40,639 nucleotides of DNA from Planctomycetota bacterium (GCA_016190155.1 JACPRB010000291.1:1-40639), one strand, 5' to 3'; positions 32,542 to 40,192 are shown, counted from the first letter of the stretch. The notes: generated from the letters alone by a model not told the origin. A program made the numbers and translations.

Positions 32542-33915
32542 ATGGCCAAGAACCTCCGCGAACGCTTCAGCAAGGCCATCGACCCGTACAACGCGGAATT
32601 CGTCGCCTCCGTGCGCGAAGACGACCGGCTCGTGCCGTTCGACATCCAGGGATCGATCGCGCACGCCAAGATGCTCGCGCAGCAAGGCCTGATCTCCCAC
32701 GACGAGCGCGACGCCATCACGCACGGCCTCCAAAAGATCCTCGCCGAGTGGCAGGCCGGCAAGTTCACGCTCGATCCGGCCTACGAAGACGTGCACATGA
32801 ACGTGGAGCACCGGCTCACGCAGATCACGCCGGCCGGCGCGAAGCTGCACACCGCGCGCAGCCGCAACGATCAGGTCGCCCTCGATCTGCGGCTCTGGGC
32901 GGCGCAGGAGTGCGACGCGATCATCGGCGCGATCCGCACCCTCCAGGACATCCTGGGCGCGCGCGCCCAGCAGCACGAGAAGGTCATCATGCCGGGCGTG
33001 ACGCACCTGCAGCACGCCCAACCGATCCACGTCGCGCACGCGCTGCTGGCCTGGTACGACGCGCTGGCGCGCGACGCCTCGCGGTTCGCGTCGTGCTGGG
33101 AGCGGCTGAACGTGTCGCCCCTGGGCGCGTGCGCCCTGGCGGGCACGTCGCTGCCGATCGATCCGCCGTTCGTGGCGCGCGAGCTGAGCCTGGCGGGGGC
33201 GTTCTCGAATTCGCTCGACGCCGTGGGGGATCGCGACTTCTGCGTGGAGCTCACGGTGGCGTGCGCGCTGCTCATGGTGCACCTCTCGCAGATGGCGGAG
33301 ATGCTCGTGTTGTGGTCGGCGCCGGAGTTCGGCTACGTCGAGCTGCCCGACGAGCTGTGCACCAGCTCCAGCATCATGCCGCAGAAGAAGAACCCGGACA
33401 TGATCGAGCTGGTGCGCGCGAAGGCGGGCCGCGTGTTCGGCGCCGTGAGCGAGCTGCTGGCCACGCTCAAGGCGCTGCCCCTCGGCTACAACCGCGACCT
33501 GCAGATGACCAAGGGGCCGATGTTCGCGGCCGCGGATACGTCGCTGGGCTGCCTGAGAGCGATGTCGCTCGCCTTCGAGAAGCTCGAGGTGAACGTGGCG
33601 CGCCTCGAACAGGTCTCCCACAACTCCCAGATGCTCGCGACGGACCTGGCCGAGTACCTCGTGCGCAAGGGAGTGGCCTTCCGCTCGGCGCACGCCGCGG
33701 TCGGCCAAATCATGCGCCATTGCGCGGAGCGCCGGCAGGAGCTGGCGCGGCTGTCGCTCAAGGAGCTTCGGAGATTCAACCCCGCGTTCGAGAAAGACGC
33801 GCTGGACCTGCTCGACCCGCGGGTGTCGGTGGCGCGACGCAACTCCCCCGGCGGCACCGGAACGGATCAGGTCCGCAAGAGGCTGGCCGGCCTCAGAGGA
33901 GCGCACGGTGAGTAG
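32542..33915 (+). CDS. argH: argininosuccinate lyase
   Basis: 457 residues from ATG 32542, two bases after the argG stop. It has the fumarase/aspartase superfamily blocks: HTARSRNDQVALDLRLWA, MPGVTHLQHAQPIHVAHALL (catalytic His region) and the signature TSSSIMPQKKNPDMIELVRA, whose flexible loop Ser is the catalytic acid/base. It splits argininosuccinate into arginine and fumarate, the last step. The end of the gene overlaps the start of the P-loop protein gene by 8 bp, so the two are translationally coupled. The length is typical. Confidence 0.97.
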   Translation: MAKNLRERFSKAIDPYNAEFVASVREDDRLVPFDIQGSIAHAKMLAQQGLISHDERDAITHGLQKILAEWQAGKFTLDPAYEDVHMNVEHRLTQITPAGAKLHTARSRNDQVALDLRLWAAQECDAIIGAIRTLQDILGARAQQHEKVIMPGVTHLQHAQPIHVAHALLAWYDALARDASRFASCWERLNVSPLGACALAGTSLPIDPPFVARELSLAGAFSNSLDAVGDRDFCVELTVACALLMVHLSQMAEMLVLWSAPEFGYVELPDELCTSSSIMPQKKNPDMIELVRAKAGRVFGAVSELLATLKALPLGYNRDLQMTKGPMFAAADTSLGCLRAMSLAFEKLEVNVARLEQVSHNSQMLATDLAEYLVRKGVAFRSAHAAVGQIMRHCAERRQELARLSLKELRRFNPAFEKDALDLLDPRVSVARRNSPGGTGTDQVRKRLAGLRGAHGE

Positions 33916-34936
33916 CATCCAGGTCGAGAAGTTCGCCTCTTCCACGGCCCGCGTGGCCCCCGTCAACCCGGTGGAGATCACGCGGTCGTTTACTCCCGAG
34001 CCGGGCGTCGTCGTCGTCGTCCGCGCGCTCACGGAGAATCCGATGTACCCGGACATCGAGCTGGCCGACGGGTCGTTCTCGCGCGTCAAGCCGGGCGACA
34101 TCATCGCCGGCGTGCTGGGCAGCCGGCAGGCCCTGCGCGGATACGTCGGGTACGCCCCCGTCAAGGTCGCCGGTGGCGATCGGCTGCAGCTGCTGAACCT
34201 CGGCGGCGTCATCGGACGAGCCATCGACGGCCATAAGGATCTCGGGCCTGCCGTCGACGTCGAGCTCCTGGGCGCGGTTGTTCACGGCCGCCGGCCCGTA
34301 ACGCTCAGGCAGCACGCGCTGCCGGAGGTCCCGATCCTCGGCCCGTCCAAACCCATCATCCTCGTGCTCGGCTCGTGCATGAACGTCGGCAAGACCGCCG
34401 CGTGCGCGGAAATCGTGCAGATGTTCTCCAAACGCGGCCTCCGCGTCGGCGCCGCGAAGGTCTCCGGCGTGGGCTGCATGAAAGACGTGCGCCGCATGGA
34501 AATCGCCGGAGCCGTCAAGACGTACACGTTCCTCGATTGCGGGGTCCCGTCGACGGTCGACGCGGAAGACGTGTCCGCCATCGCGCGCAGCCTGGCCGGC
34601 GCGCTCGACGACGAGGCCGACCTCATCGTGATGGAGCTCGGCGACGGCATCCTCGGGCACTACCACGTCGACAGCATCTTCGAGGATCGCTCGTTCATGT
34701 CCAACGTGGACGCGGTCGTCTATTGCGCGAGCGATCTGGTGAGCGCCTGGGGCGGCCGGGAGATCCTCGCGCAGAAGGGCGTGCCGATCGACGTGATCTG
34801 CGGGCCCGCTACGGACAACTGCTCGGGGACGGATTGGATCGAGGGCACGCTCGGATTGCCGGCGGCGAACGCGCTCACCGAACGGGAAAAGCTCTACCGA
34901 ATCCTGGCGGCGAAGATCCCCGCTCACCACGCGTGA
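33908..34936 (+). CDS. uncharacterised P-loop NTPase (DUF1611/BioD-like) embedded in the arginine operon
   Basis: 342 residues, GTG at 33908 inside the end of argH. Residues 1-140 are a beta-rich domain with RVKPGDIIAGVLGSRQALRG and LQLLNLGGVIGRAIDGHKDL. Residues 145 to the end are a P-loop NTPase of the SIMIBI/BioD type: ILVLGSCMNVGKTAACAEIV (Walker A near 155-163), then GLRVGAAKVSGVG (KVSG, as the switch I region), FLDCGVPSTVD, and LIVMELGDGILGHYH (Walker B-like, about 239-247). This resembles the C-terminal domain of DUF1611 proteins. No enzymatic activity is established for this arrangement as far as I know. Coupling to argH and an 10-bp gap before argC argue for a role with arginine metabolism, such as activating or moving an acyl group, or sensing. 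A missing pathway step (acylglutamate synthase, deacylase) would be one idea, but the fold does not directly suggest either. Confidence 0.7.
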   Translation: MSSIQVEKFASSTARVAPVNPVEITRSFTPEPGVVVVVRALTENPMYPDIELADGSFSRVKPGDIIAGVLGSRQALRGYVGYAPVKVAGGDRLQLLNLGGVIGRAIDGHKDLGPAVDVELLGAVVHGRRPVTLRQHALPEVPILGPSKPIILVLGSCMNVGKTAACAEIVQMFSKRGLRVGAAKVSGVGCMKDVRRMEIAGAVKTYTFLDCGVPSTVDAEDVSAIARSLAGALDDEADLIVMELGDGILGHYHVDSIFEDRSFMSNVDAVVYCASDLVSAWGGREILAQKGVPIDVICGPATDNCSGTDWIEGTLGLPAANALTEREKLYRILAAKIPAHHA

Positions 34937-34946
34937 GGGCCACGCC

Positions 34947-35939
34947 ATGAAAATCAACGCAGCAGTTCTGGGCGCCTCCGGATACATCGGCGGCGAAGTC
35001 GTGCGGTTGCTCCTGCAGCACCCGCACGTGAAGATCGCCTGCATCACCGCCCACGAACACGCCGACAAGCGCCTCGACGAAGTCCAACCCAACCTCCGCG
35101 GACTCTCCGATCTGCGCTTCGAGAAGTTCGACGGCCAGAAGGCGGATGTCACCTTCCTGTCGCTGCCGCACGGCGAGGCGATGTCGGTCGTGCCGAAGCT
35201 CGCGGGCAAGATCATCGATTTGTCCGGCGACTTTCGGCTCGCCGATCGCGCCGCGTTCGAGAAGTACTACAAGATGCCGCACACGGCGTGGGACTTGCGG
35301 AAGGACTTCGTCACCGGAATCCCCGAGATCCATCGCCGGCGGATCCGCGAGGCCGCGCGCGTCGCCGTCGGCGGCTGCTTCGCGACGGCGAGCATCCTCT
35401 CGAACTGGCCGCTCGTCTCGCAGGACCTCGTCGCGGGGCCGATCATCATCGACGGCAAGACGGGCTCTTCCGGCTCGGGCGCCAAGCCGTCGGAGAAGAC
35501 GCATCACCCGTTCCGCGCGCTCTCTTTCTTCGGATACGAGCCGTTCCATCACCGGCACACGCCGGAGATTCGCCAGGCGCTCGGCGGCCACGAGGTGCTC
35601 TTCCAGCCGCACTCCGCGCCGTTCGTGCGCGGCGTCTTCACGACGAGCTACGTGCCGCTCAAGCGCGCCATGACGGACGACGAGGTCCTCGCGGCGTTCC
35701 GGAAGGCCTACGACGGCGAACGTTTCGTGCGGCTGGGCAAGGGCACGACGAACGTCGCCCACGTCGCGAACTCCAACTTCATCGACATCGGCGTCGCGGC
35801 GCACGCATCGACCGCGATCGTCTTCGGGGCGATCGACAATCTGATCAAGGGCGGGGCCGGGCAGGCCGTCCAGTGTTTCAACGTGATGTTCGGCTTCGAG
35901 GAGGACTGCGGGCTGCGACTCGTGCCGGGGAACCCGTGA
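34947..35939 (+). CDS. argC: N-acyl-gamma-glutamyl-phosphate reductase
   Basis: 330 residues from ATG 34947. It shows the NADPH-binding LGASGYIGGEVVRLL at the start, the catalytic Cys in VAVGGCFATASIL (near residue 150), and a substrate-binding segment GKTGSSGSGAKPSEKTHHPF followed by HRHTPEIRQAL. The C-terminus reads NLIKGGAGQAVQCFNVMFGF. It reduces N-acyl-glutamyl-5-phosphate to the semialdehyde. GSSGSGA is somewhat closer to LysY-type sequences than the usual GVSGAGR, but the neighbours argB, argD and argF' and the absence of LysW, LysX and LysZ genes in the window point to arginine. The acyl group may be succinyl, judging from argF'. The 207-bp gap after it holds a dispersed repeat. Confidence 0.9.
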   Translation: MKINAAVLGASGYIGGEVVRLLLQHPHVKIACITAHEHADKRLDEVQPNLRGLSDLRFEKFDGQKADVTFLSLPHGEAMSVVPKLAGKIIDLSGDFRLADRAAFEKYYKMPHTAWDLRKDFVTGIPEIHRRRIREAARVAVGGCFATASILSNWPLVSQDLVAGPIIIDGKTGSSGSGAKPSEKTHHPFRALSFFGYEPFHHRHTPEIRQALGGHEVLFQPHSAPFVRGVFTTSYVPLKRAMTDDEVLAAFRKAYDGERFVRLGKGTTNVAHVANSNFIDIGVAAHASTAIVFGAIDNLIKGGAGQAVQCFNVMFGFEEDCGLRLVPGNP

Positions 35940-35960
35940 CGAGGACGAAGAGAAGATCCC

Positions 35961-36083
35961 CACGGATTACACGGATTGCGCGGATTACCGACGGAGAAGG
36001 CGCAAGACGTGCGGGACGGGGGCGTAAAGAGGTTCGTCCATGACAAACAAGCTTCTTGCGGCCAACATCCGCGAAATCCGTGG
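35961..36083 (+). repeat. dispersed hairpin repeat, copy B
   Basis: The left arm contains three related units (CACGGATTACACGGATTGCG followed by CGGATT); CACGGATTGCGCGGAT (35970-35985) pairs at 15 of 16 positions with ATCCGCGAAATCCGTG (36067-36082). The loop is related to copy A at 24121-24252, with the same blocks in the same order. It lies inside the arginine operon between argC and argD, so it must be transcribed and would form a long hairpin in the mRNA. Confidence 0.65.
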
Positions 36084-36146
36084 TAGCTCCTTCAGGAGGC
36101 CCGGCGGAATCGCTTCATCCATTTCATCTCTGCGTCCTCTCCACCC

Positions 36147-37298
36147 ATGATGAACGATCTCGAACCCTATCTCCTACGCACCTACAAGCGGATACCGATC
36201 GACCTCGCGCGCGGCGAGGACGTGTATGTCTGGGACACGGCCGGCCGGCGCTACCTCGACTTCTACGCCGGCCACGCGGTCGCGTCCACGGGCCACTGTC
36301 ACCCCCGCGTCGTGAAGGCCATTCAGGAGCAGGCGGCCAAGCTGCTCTTCTATTCGAACGTGGCGGGGCTGCCGCTGCGCGTCGAGGCGGCGAAGCTCCT
36401 CATCCAATCCGCGCCGCCCGGCTTCACCCACGCGTTCTTCGCGAACTCCGGCGCGGAGGCGAACGAGGCGGCCCTCAAGATGGCGCGCAAACACACCGGC
36501 CGCGCGGCAATCGTCGCCATGCAGGGAGGGTTCCACGGCCGCACCGCGGGGGCGATGAGCGTGACCGGCGTCGAACGCTACCGCGTTCCACCGCTCGTCC
36601 CCGGCACGACGCTGGTGCCGTTCGGGGATCTCGCGGCCGCGACCGCCGCGGTGAACGACCGGACCGCCGCGGTCATTCTCGAGCCGATCCAATCGATGGC
36701 GGGCGTCAAGACCGCATCGGCAGAGTACTTCCAGGGGCTGCGCGGTCTCTGCGACCGTCACGAGGCCCTGCTCATCTATGATGAGGTGCAGACGGGCATC
36801 GGCCGCACGGGCCGGCTGTTCTTCGCGCCGCGCCATGACGTCGTCCCCGACCTCATCACGCTGGCCAAAGGCATCGCCAGCGGCGTGCCGCTCTCGGCGG
36901 TCCTCGTGTCCAAGCCGATCGCGGAGCGCGTGTCGTACGGCGAACACGGCGCGACGTTCGGGGCCGGCCCGCTGGCGATGGCCGCGATGAAGGCCACGCT
37001 CGAGGTGATGCGCGAGGAGCGACTGCCGGACAACGCGCGAGATACGGGAGCGTACCTCGCGGAGAAGCTGCGCGGCGTGCGGGGCGTGCTCGAGGTCCGC
37101 GGGCTCGCTCTCATGGCGGGGATCAAGGTCGAGGCCGACGCGGGCGCGATCCAGAAGCATCTCTTGGCGCAAGGAGTGATCGTCGGCACGGCGGACGAGC
37201 CCGGCGTGTTGCGGTTGCTCCCTCCGTTGACGCTGACGCGGGCGCACGTTGACGAGTTCATTCCACACCTGATAGGATCGCTCCATCATGAATCTTAA
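36147..37298 (+). CDS. argD: N-acylornithine aminotransferase
   Basis: 383 residues from ATG 36147 (ATG 36150 equally possible). Class III PLP aminotransferase: FFANSGAEANEAALKMAR, GGFHGRTAGAMSVTG, LLIYDEVQTGIGRTGRLF (Asp contacts the pyridine ring) and DLITLAKGIASGVPLSAVLV, where Lys carries PLP. It converts the N-acylglutamate semialdehyde to N-acylornithine with glutamate as donor. Overlap of 11 bp with the carbamoyltransferase suggests translational coupling, and the substrate acyl group is inferred from that gene. No feature distinguishes acetyl from succinyl use in the sequence I could read. Confidence 0.93.
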   Translation: MMNDLEPYLLRTYKRIPIDLARGEDVYVWDTAGRRYLDFYAGHAVASTGHCHPRVVKAIQEQAAKLLFYSNVAGLPLRVEAAKLLIQSAPPGFTHAFFANSGAEANEAALKMARKHTGRAAIVAMQGGFHGRTAGAMSVTGVERYRVPPLVPGTTLVPFGDLAAATAAVNDRTAAVILEPIQSMAGVKTASAEYFQGLRGLCDRHEALLIYDEVQTGIGRTGRLFFAPRHDVVPDLITLAKGIASGVPLSAVLVSKPIAERVSYGEHGATFGAGPLAMAAMKATLEVMREERLPDNARDTGAYLAEKLRGVRGVLEVRGLALMAGIKVEADAGAIQKHLLAQGVIVGTADEPGVLRLLPPLTLTRAHVDEFIPHLIGSLHHES

Positions 37299-38298
37299 AG
37301 GGCGTCATTTCATCACCACGCAGGACTTCACGGCGCCGGAGCTCGAGTTTCTGCTGGCCCGCGCGCGGGAGTTCAAACACACGAAGCCGTCCCACAAGCC
37401 GCTGGAGGGAAAAGCCGTCGCGCTGGCGTTTCTCAATCCCTCGATGCGGACGCGCCTGTCGATGGAGCTGGCGGTGCAGCGGCTCGGCGGCACGCCCATG
37501 ACGCTCAACGTGGGCGGGGACTCGTGGTCGCTGGAGCATCGTGACGGAGTGGAGATGAACGAGAACCGGACGGAGCACGTCAAGGATGCCGTCCGCGTGC
37601 TCGGCCGGTACGTCTCGGCGATCGGCGTGCGCGCGTTCGCGCGCATGGAGAATCCCGAGGAGGATCTCGCCGACGCGGTGATCATGTCCTTCAAGAAGCA
37701 CTCGCCCGTGCCGGTGGTGAATCTGGAGTCGGCGATGCATCATCCGTGCCAGTCGCTGGCGGACGTGATGACGCTCGTGGAGAAGCGCGGCGGCGTGCGC
37801 GGGCTCAAGGTGACGATCACGTGGGCGCCGCACCCCAAGCAACTGCCGACGGCGGTGACGAATTCGTTCTTGCTGGCGGCGACGCAGTTCGGGTGCGACG
37901 TGACGCTGGTGCATCCCGAGCAGTTCCCGCTGCCGGGTCGCGCCCTGGAGGCGGCCGGCCGCAACGCCGCCGCATCCGGCGGCCACATCCGCGTCATGCA
38001 CTCGCAGCCGGAGGCCTTCCTCGGCGCGCAGGTCGTCTACGCCAAGAGCTGGGGCAGCCTCGCCTTCTACGGCGAGTGGGAGAAGGAGAAGGAGATCCGC
38101 CGCAATTACACCAACTGGATCGTCGACGAGCGCAAGATGCGCGACACGAACGACGCGCTCTTCATGCACTGCTTGCCGGTGCGCCGCAACGTCGAGGTGG
38201 CCGACAACGTGCTGGACGGCCGGCGCAACCTGGCGTACGACCAGGCGGAGAACCGGCTGTGGGTGCAGATGGCGATCCTGGAGGCGTTGATCAAGTGA
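37288..38298 (+). CDS. argF': N-acylornithine carbamoyltransferase, probably N-succinylornithine type
   Basis: 336 residues from ATG 37288. Carbamoyl-phosphate-binding motif FLNPSMRTRLSME (residues 49-61) and HPCQSLADVMT, then ITWAPHPKQLPTAVTNSF, YAKSWG (in place of the ordinary DVWxSMG) and FMHCLPVRRN (293-301). These mark the N-acetylornithine (AOTCase) and N-succinylornithine (SOTCase) carbamoyltransferases, not ordinary OTCase. In the former the discriminating residue is Glu92 (Xanthomonas numbering) and in the latter Pro90 (Bacteroides fragilis). Aligning the RTEH segment puts Thr95 there. Published AOTCase mutants with Pro, Ser, Val or Ala at this place become SOTCases, so Thr suggests succinyl use. 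The motifs WAPHP..LP.AV and HCLPVRRN also look more like the Bacteroides enzyme. The carbamylated Lys302 of the Xanthomonas enzyme is Glu303 here. From memory of those sequences, not a computed alignment. Confidence 0.85.
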   Translation: MNLKGRHFITTQDFTAPELEFLLARAREFKHTKPSHKPLEGKAVALAFLNPSMRTRLSMELAVQRLGGTPMTLNVGGDSWSLEHRDGVEMNENRTEHVKDAVRVLGRYVSAIGVRAFARMENPEEDLADAVIMSFKKHSPVPVVNLESAMHHPCQSLADVMTLVEKRGGVRGLKVTITWAPHPKQLPTAVTNSFLLAATQFGCDVTLVHPEQFPLPGRALEAAGRNAAASGGHIRVMHSQPEAFLGAQVVYAKSWGSLAFYGEWEKEKEIRRNYTNWIVDERKMRDTNDALFMHCLPVRRNVEVADNVLDGRRNLAYDQAENRLWVQMAILEALIK

Positions 38299-38445
38299 AC
38301 GATTCCCGATTGCCGATTCCCGATCGGCGGTTTTCGACTTCCGATTTCTATCGGAGATCTTCTCTGGGTCCTCTGCGTCCTCTGGTGTTTATGTTCTGGG
38401 TCGGGTTTTCTCAGGGTCCTCTGTTCCCCTCTGGGGCCTCGCACC
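38299..38445 (+). repeat. intergenic low-complexity repeat between argF' and argB
   Basis: 147 bp. It starts with GATT(C/G)CCGATT units (GATTCCCGATTGCCGATTCC), has a small hairpin CCGAT-TTCT-ATCGG (38341-38354), and continues with TCTGGGTCCTCTGCGTCCTC and related TC-rich units. The 13-mer CTCTGCGTCCTCT at 38371-38383 also occurs just before argD at 36128-36140. The sequence type resembles dispersed intergenic repeats; no coding frame is evident. Confidence 0.45.
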
Positions 38446-39324
38446 GTGAGACTTGAAGACGTGGGCCTGCTGCGGCAGGCGCTGCCCTACATCAACAAGT
38501 TCAAGGGCAAGACGTTCGTCATCAAACTCGGCGGCGACATCGCCGAGCGCGACGACGTGCTGCACGCGTTCTGCGAGGAGGTCGCGCTCCTGGCGCAGGT
38601 GGGCATCCGTATCGCGCTCGTGCACGGCGGCGGCAAGCAGGCGACGGATCTGTCGGAGAAGCTGGGGATCCAGCCGCGCATCATCAACGGCCGGCGCGTC
38701 ACCGACGACCTGACGCTCGATGTCGTGAAGATGGTCTTCGCCGGGCAGATCAACACGGAGATCCTCGCGTCGCTGCGGAAGGCGGGCGTGGGGGCGGTCG
38801 GGCTGTCGGGCGTCGACGGCAACGTGATCCACGCGCAGCGCCGGCCTCCGAAGCTCATGAAGGTCGAGGAGACGGGCAAGAAGGAGCTCGTCGACTTCGG
38901 GCACGTCGGCGACATCGATCATGTGGACGCGAAGCTCCTGCGGACGCTCTTGGACGCGGACTTCGTTCCCGTCATCGCTTCGCTGGGCGCCGACGAGCAG
39001 GGCAACATCCTCAACATCAACGCGGACACGGAGTCCGGCGCGATCGCCGGCGCGCTGGGGGCGGAGAAGCTCAACCTCGCCAGCGACATCGACGGGATCG
39101 TGCGGGCGGATCAGACGATCGTCTCGCGCGCCACGGTGCAGGAGATCCGGGCGTTCATCAAGGACGGCGTGATCCGCGGGGGGATGATCCCCAAGGCGGA
39201 GTCGTGCGTCGGGGCGCTGGGCGACGGCGTGGGGAGCGTCCACATCATCAACGGCATGAAGCCGAGCACGCTGCTGCAGGAGATCTTCACGGATACGGGA
39301 AGCGGCACGATGATCTGCCGGTAG
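38446..39324 (+). CDS. argB: N-acylglutamate kinase (arginine-sensitive type)
   Basis: 292 residues, GTG start at 38446 (no strong Shine-Dalgarno; no better start upstream in frame). KTFVIKLGGDIAERDD gives the GG phosphate-binding motif, VHGGGKQATDLSEKLGIQPR the substrate loop, and NINADTESGAIAGALGAEKL the ATP site. An N-terminal helix of ~20 residues before the core (LLRQALPYINKFKGKTF) matches that of the arginine-inhibited hexameric kinases, as does the C-terminal VHIINGMKPSTLLQEIFTDT. So feedback inhibition by arginine is likely, in line with ArgR control of the operon. It phosphorylates N-acylglutamate, the second step. Here it is the last arginine gene; the 198 bp after it hold no clear terminator. 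Confidence 0.93.
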   Translation: MRLEDVGLLRQALPYINKFKGKTFVIKLGGDIAERDDVLHAFCEEVALLAQVGIRIALVHGGGKQATDLSEKLGIQPRIINGRRVTDDLTLDVVKMVFAGQINTEILASLRKAGVGAVGLSGVDGNVIHAQRRPPKLMKVEETGKKELVDFGHVGDIDHVDAKLLRTLLDADFVPVIASLGADEQGNILNINADTESGAIAGALGAEKLNLASDIDGIVRADQTIVSRATVQEIRAFIKDGVIRGGMIPKAESCVGALGDGVGSVHIINGMKPSTLLQEIFTDTGSGTMICR

Positions 39325-39479
39325 GCGCGCAAGTTATCGACCCCAAGCGGACGATTCTCGGTGAAGGTTGTTCTCCCCTACACATTCTTGGTTCTCCTCG
39401 CGATTTCAAGAACACAACGTTGCCGGTGAACCGTTCTGGTCAGCCTGACGAGCTGGCCGAAGGACCGGAGGACACGTGC

Positions 39480-39516
39480 ATATAGCTCTTGATATATATA
39501 GCCATTATGCTATATT
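39480..39516 (+). promoter_or_regulatory. promoter and palindromic operator of the toxin-antitoxin operon
   Basis: TTGATA (39489-39494), 16-bp spacer and TATATT (39511-39516), both close to consensus. ATATAGC occurs at 39480-39486 and 39496-39502 and inverted as GCTATAT at 39509-39515, giving a palindrome (39496-39515) and an extra half-site. Such repeats are where the antitoxin or complex binds to repress. The -10 ends 6 bases before the ATG at 39523, so the mRNA is probably leaderless. Confidence 0.6.
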
Positions 39517-39522
39517 CTAACC

Positions 39523-39878
39523 ATGTGGGAGGTTGAATTCACCGACGAGTTCGAAGCGTGGTGGAGCAGCCTCGACGAGGATGAGCAGGTGTCCGTGGCG
39601 GCCAGTGTCGGCCTCATTGAATGGATGGGGCCCCACCTGCCGAGGCCGCATTCGGACACGGTGAAGGGATCGAGACACGCGAATACAAGGAGTTGAGAAC
39701 ACAACACAAGGGCAAGCCGATCCGCACGTCTTACGCCTTCGACCCACGGCGGATGGCGATTCTCCTGATCGGCGACAAGACGGGCGACGATCGCTTCTAT
39801 GAGCGGATGATCCCGTTGTCGGACAAGCTGTACGACAAGCATCTGGAAGCACTGAAGAAGGAAGGACGGATTCCATGA
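39523..39878 (+). pseudogene. higB: HigB/DUF891-type RelE-family toxin, frameshifted
   Basis: The first frame from ATG 39523 reads MWEVEFTDEFEAWWSSLDED and continues to HSDTVKGSRHANTRS, where it stops at 39694-39696. A second frame picks up the family sequence at about 39688 with KELRTQHKGKPIRTSYAFDP, then RRMAILLIGDKTGDDRFYER and DKLYDKHLEAL to 39878. Together they make a normal ~118-residue HigB-like (Gp49/DUF891) mRNA interferase, which would normally read SR-x-N-x-KELR without interruption. The shift is one base near AATACAAGG, at about 39683-39687. It looks like an inactivated toxin, unless it is a sequencing error or programmed frameshift. The stop overlaps the antitoxin ATG, as in intact higBA pairs. 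Confidence 0.75.
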
Positions 39879-40192
39879 CCCGGAAGTTTTCGGAACTGAA
39901 GGCCAAGATGTCCCCGGAGGCTCGCGTCCGGGCCGAGGCCCAGACCCGGGATATGATGGCGGAAATGTCCCTGGCGGAGATTCGCCGATTGGTAGGTCTT
40001 ACTCAGGAAGAGCTCGCCATGAAACTCGGCGTGAAACAGCCCACGCTTTCGCGCCTGGAGTCTCAGAACGACATGCAGATCAGCACGCTCCGTCGCCTGA
40101 TCGAAGCCCTGGGAGGGACGCTCGAGATCGTCGTCCACCTCCCCTCAGGCGACATCCGCATCGAGCAGTTCGAGGAAAGCCACCGGACTTGA
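39875..40192 (+). CDS. higA: HigA-like XRE antitoxin
   Basis: 105 residues from ATG 39875, overlapping the toxin stop by 4 bp. After a helical N-terminal part (KFSELKAKMSPEARVRAEAQ) it has a helix-turn-helix of the XRE family: IRRLVGLTQEELAMKLGVKQ, then PTLSRLESQNDMQISTLRRL, followed by a short beta stretch (LEIVVHL). This is the antitoxin that neutralises HigB and represses the operon through the palindrome upstream. The reading frame is intact although the toxin is broken, so it may now act only as a DNA-binding regulator or as an immunity factor against related toxins. Confidence 0.85.
   Translation: MTRKFSELKAKMSPEARVRAEAQTRDMMAEMSLAEIRRLVGLTQEELAMKLGVKQPTLSRLESQNDMQISTLRRLIEALGGTLEIVVHLPSGDIRIEQFEESHRT

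Noticed and set aside
32455-34224. 589-codon open frame on the minus strand opposite argH
   Set aside because: Antisense shadow of argH and neighbours; composition is Arg/His/Ala-rich and no motif is recognisable.
34947-35939. LysY of a LysW-dependent lysine/arginine pathway instead of ArgC
   Set aside because: The GSSGSGA segment recalls LysY, but no LysW, LysX or LysZ gene is in the window and the adjacent kinase is a genuine ArgB with arginine-sensitive features.
37288-38298. Ordinary ornithine carbamoyltransferase
   Set aside because: YAKSWG replaces the DVWxSMG signature and the HP(K/R)..(L)P.AV block is that of the acylornithine enzymes.
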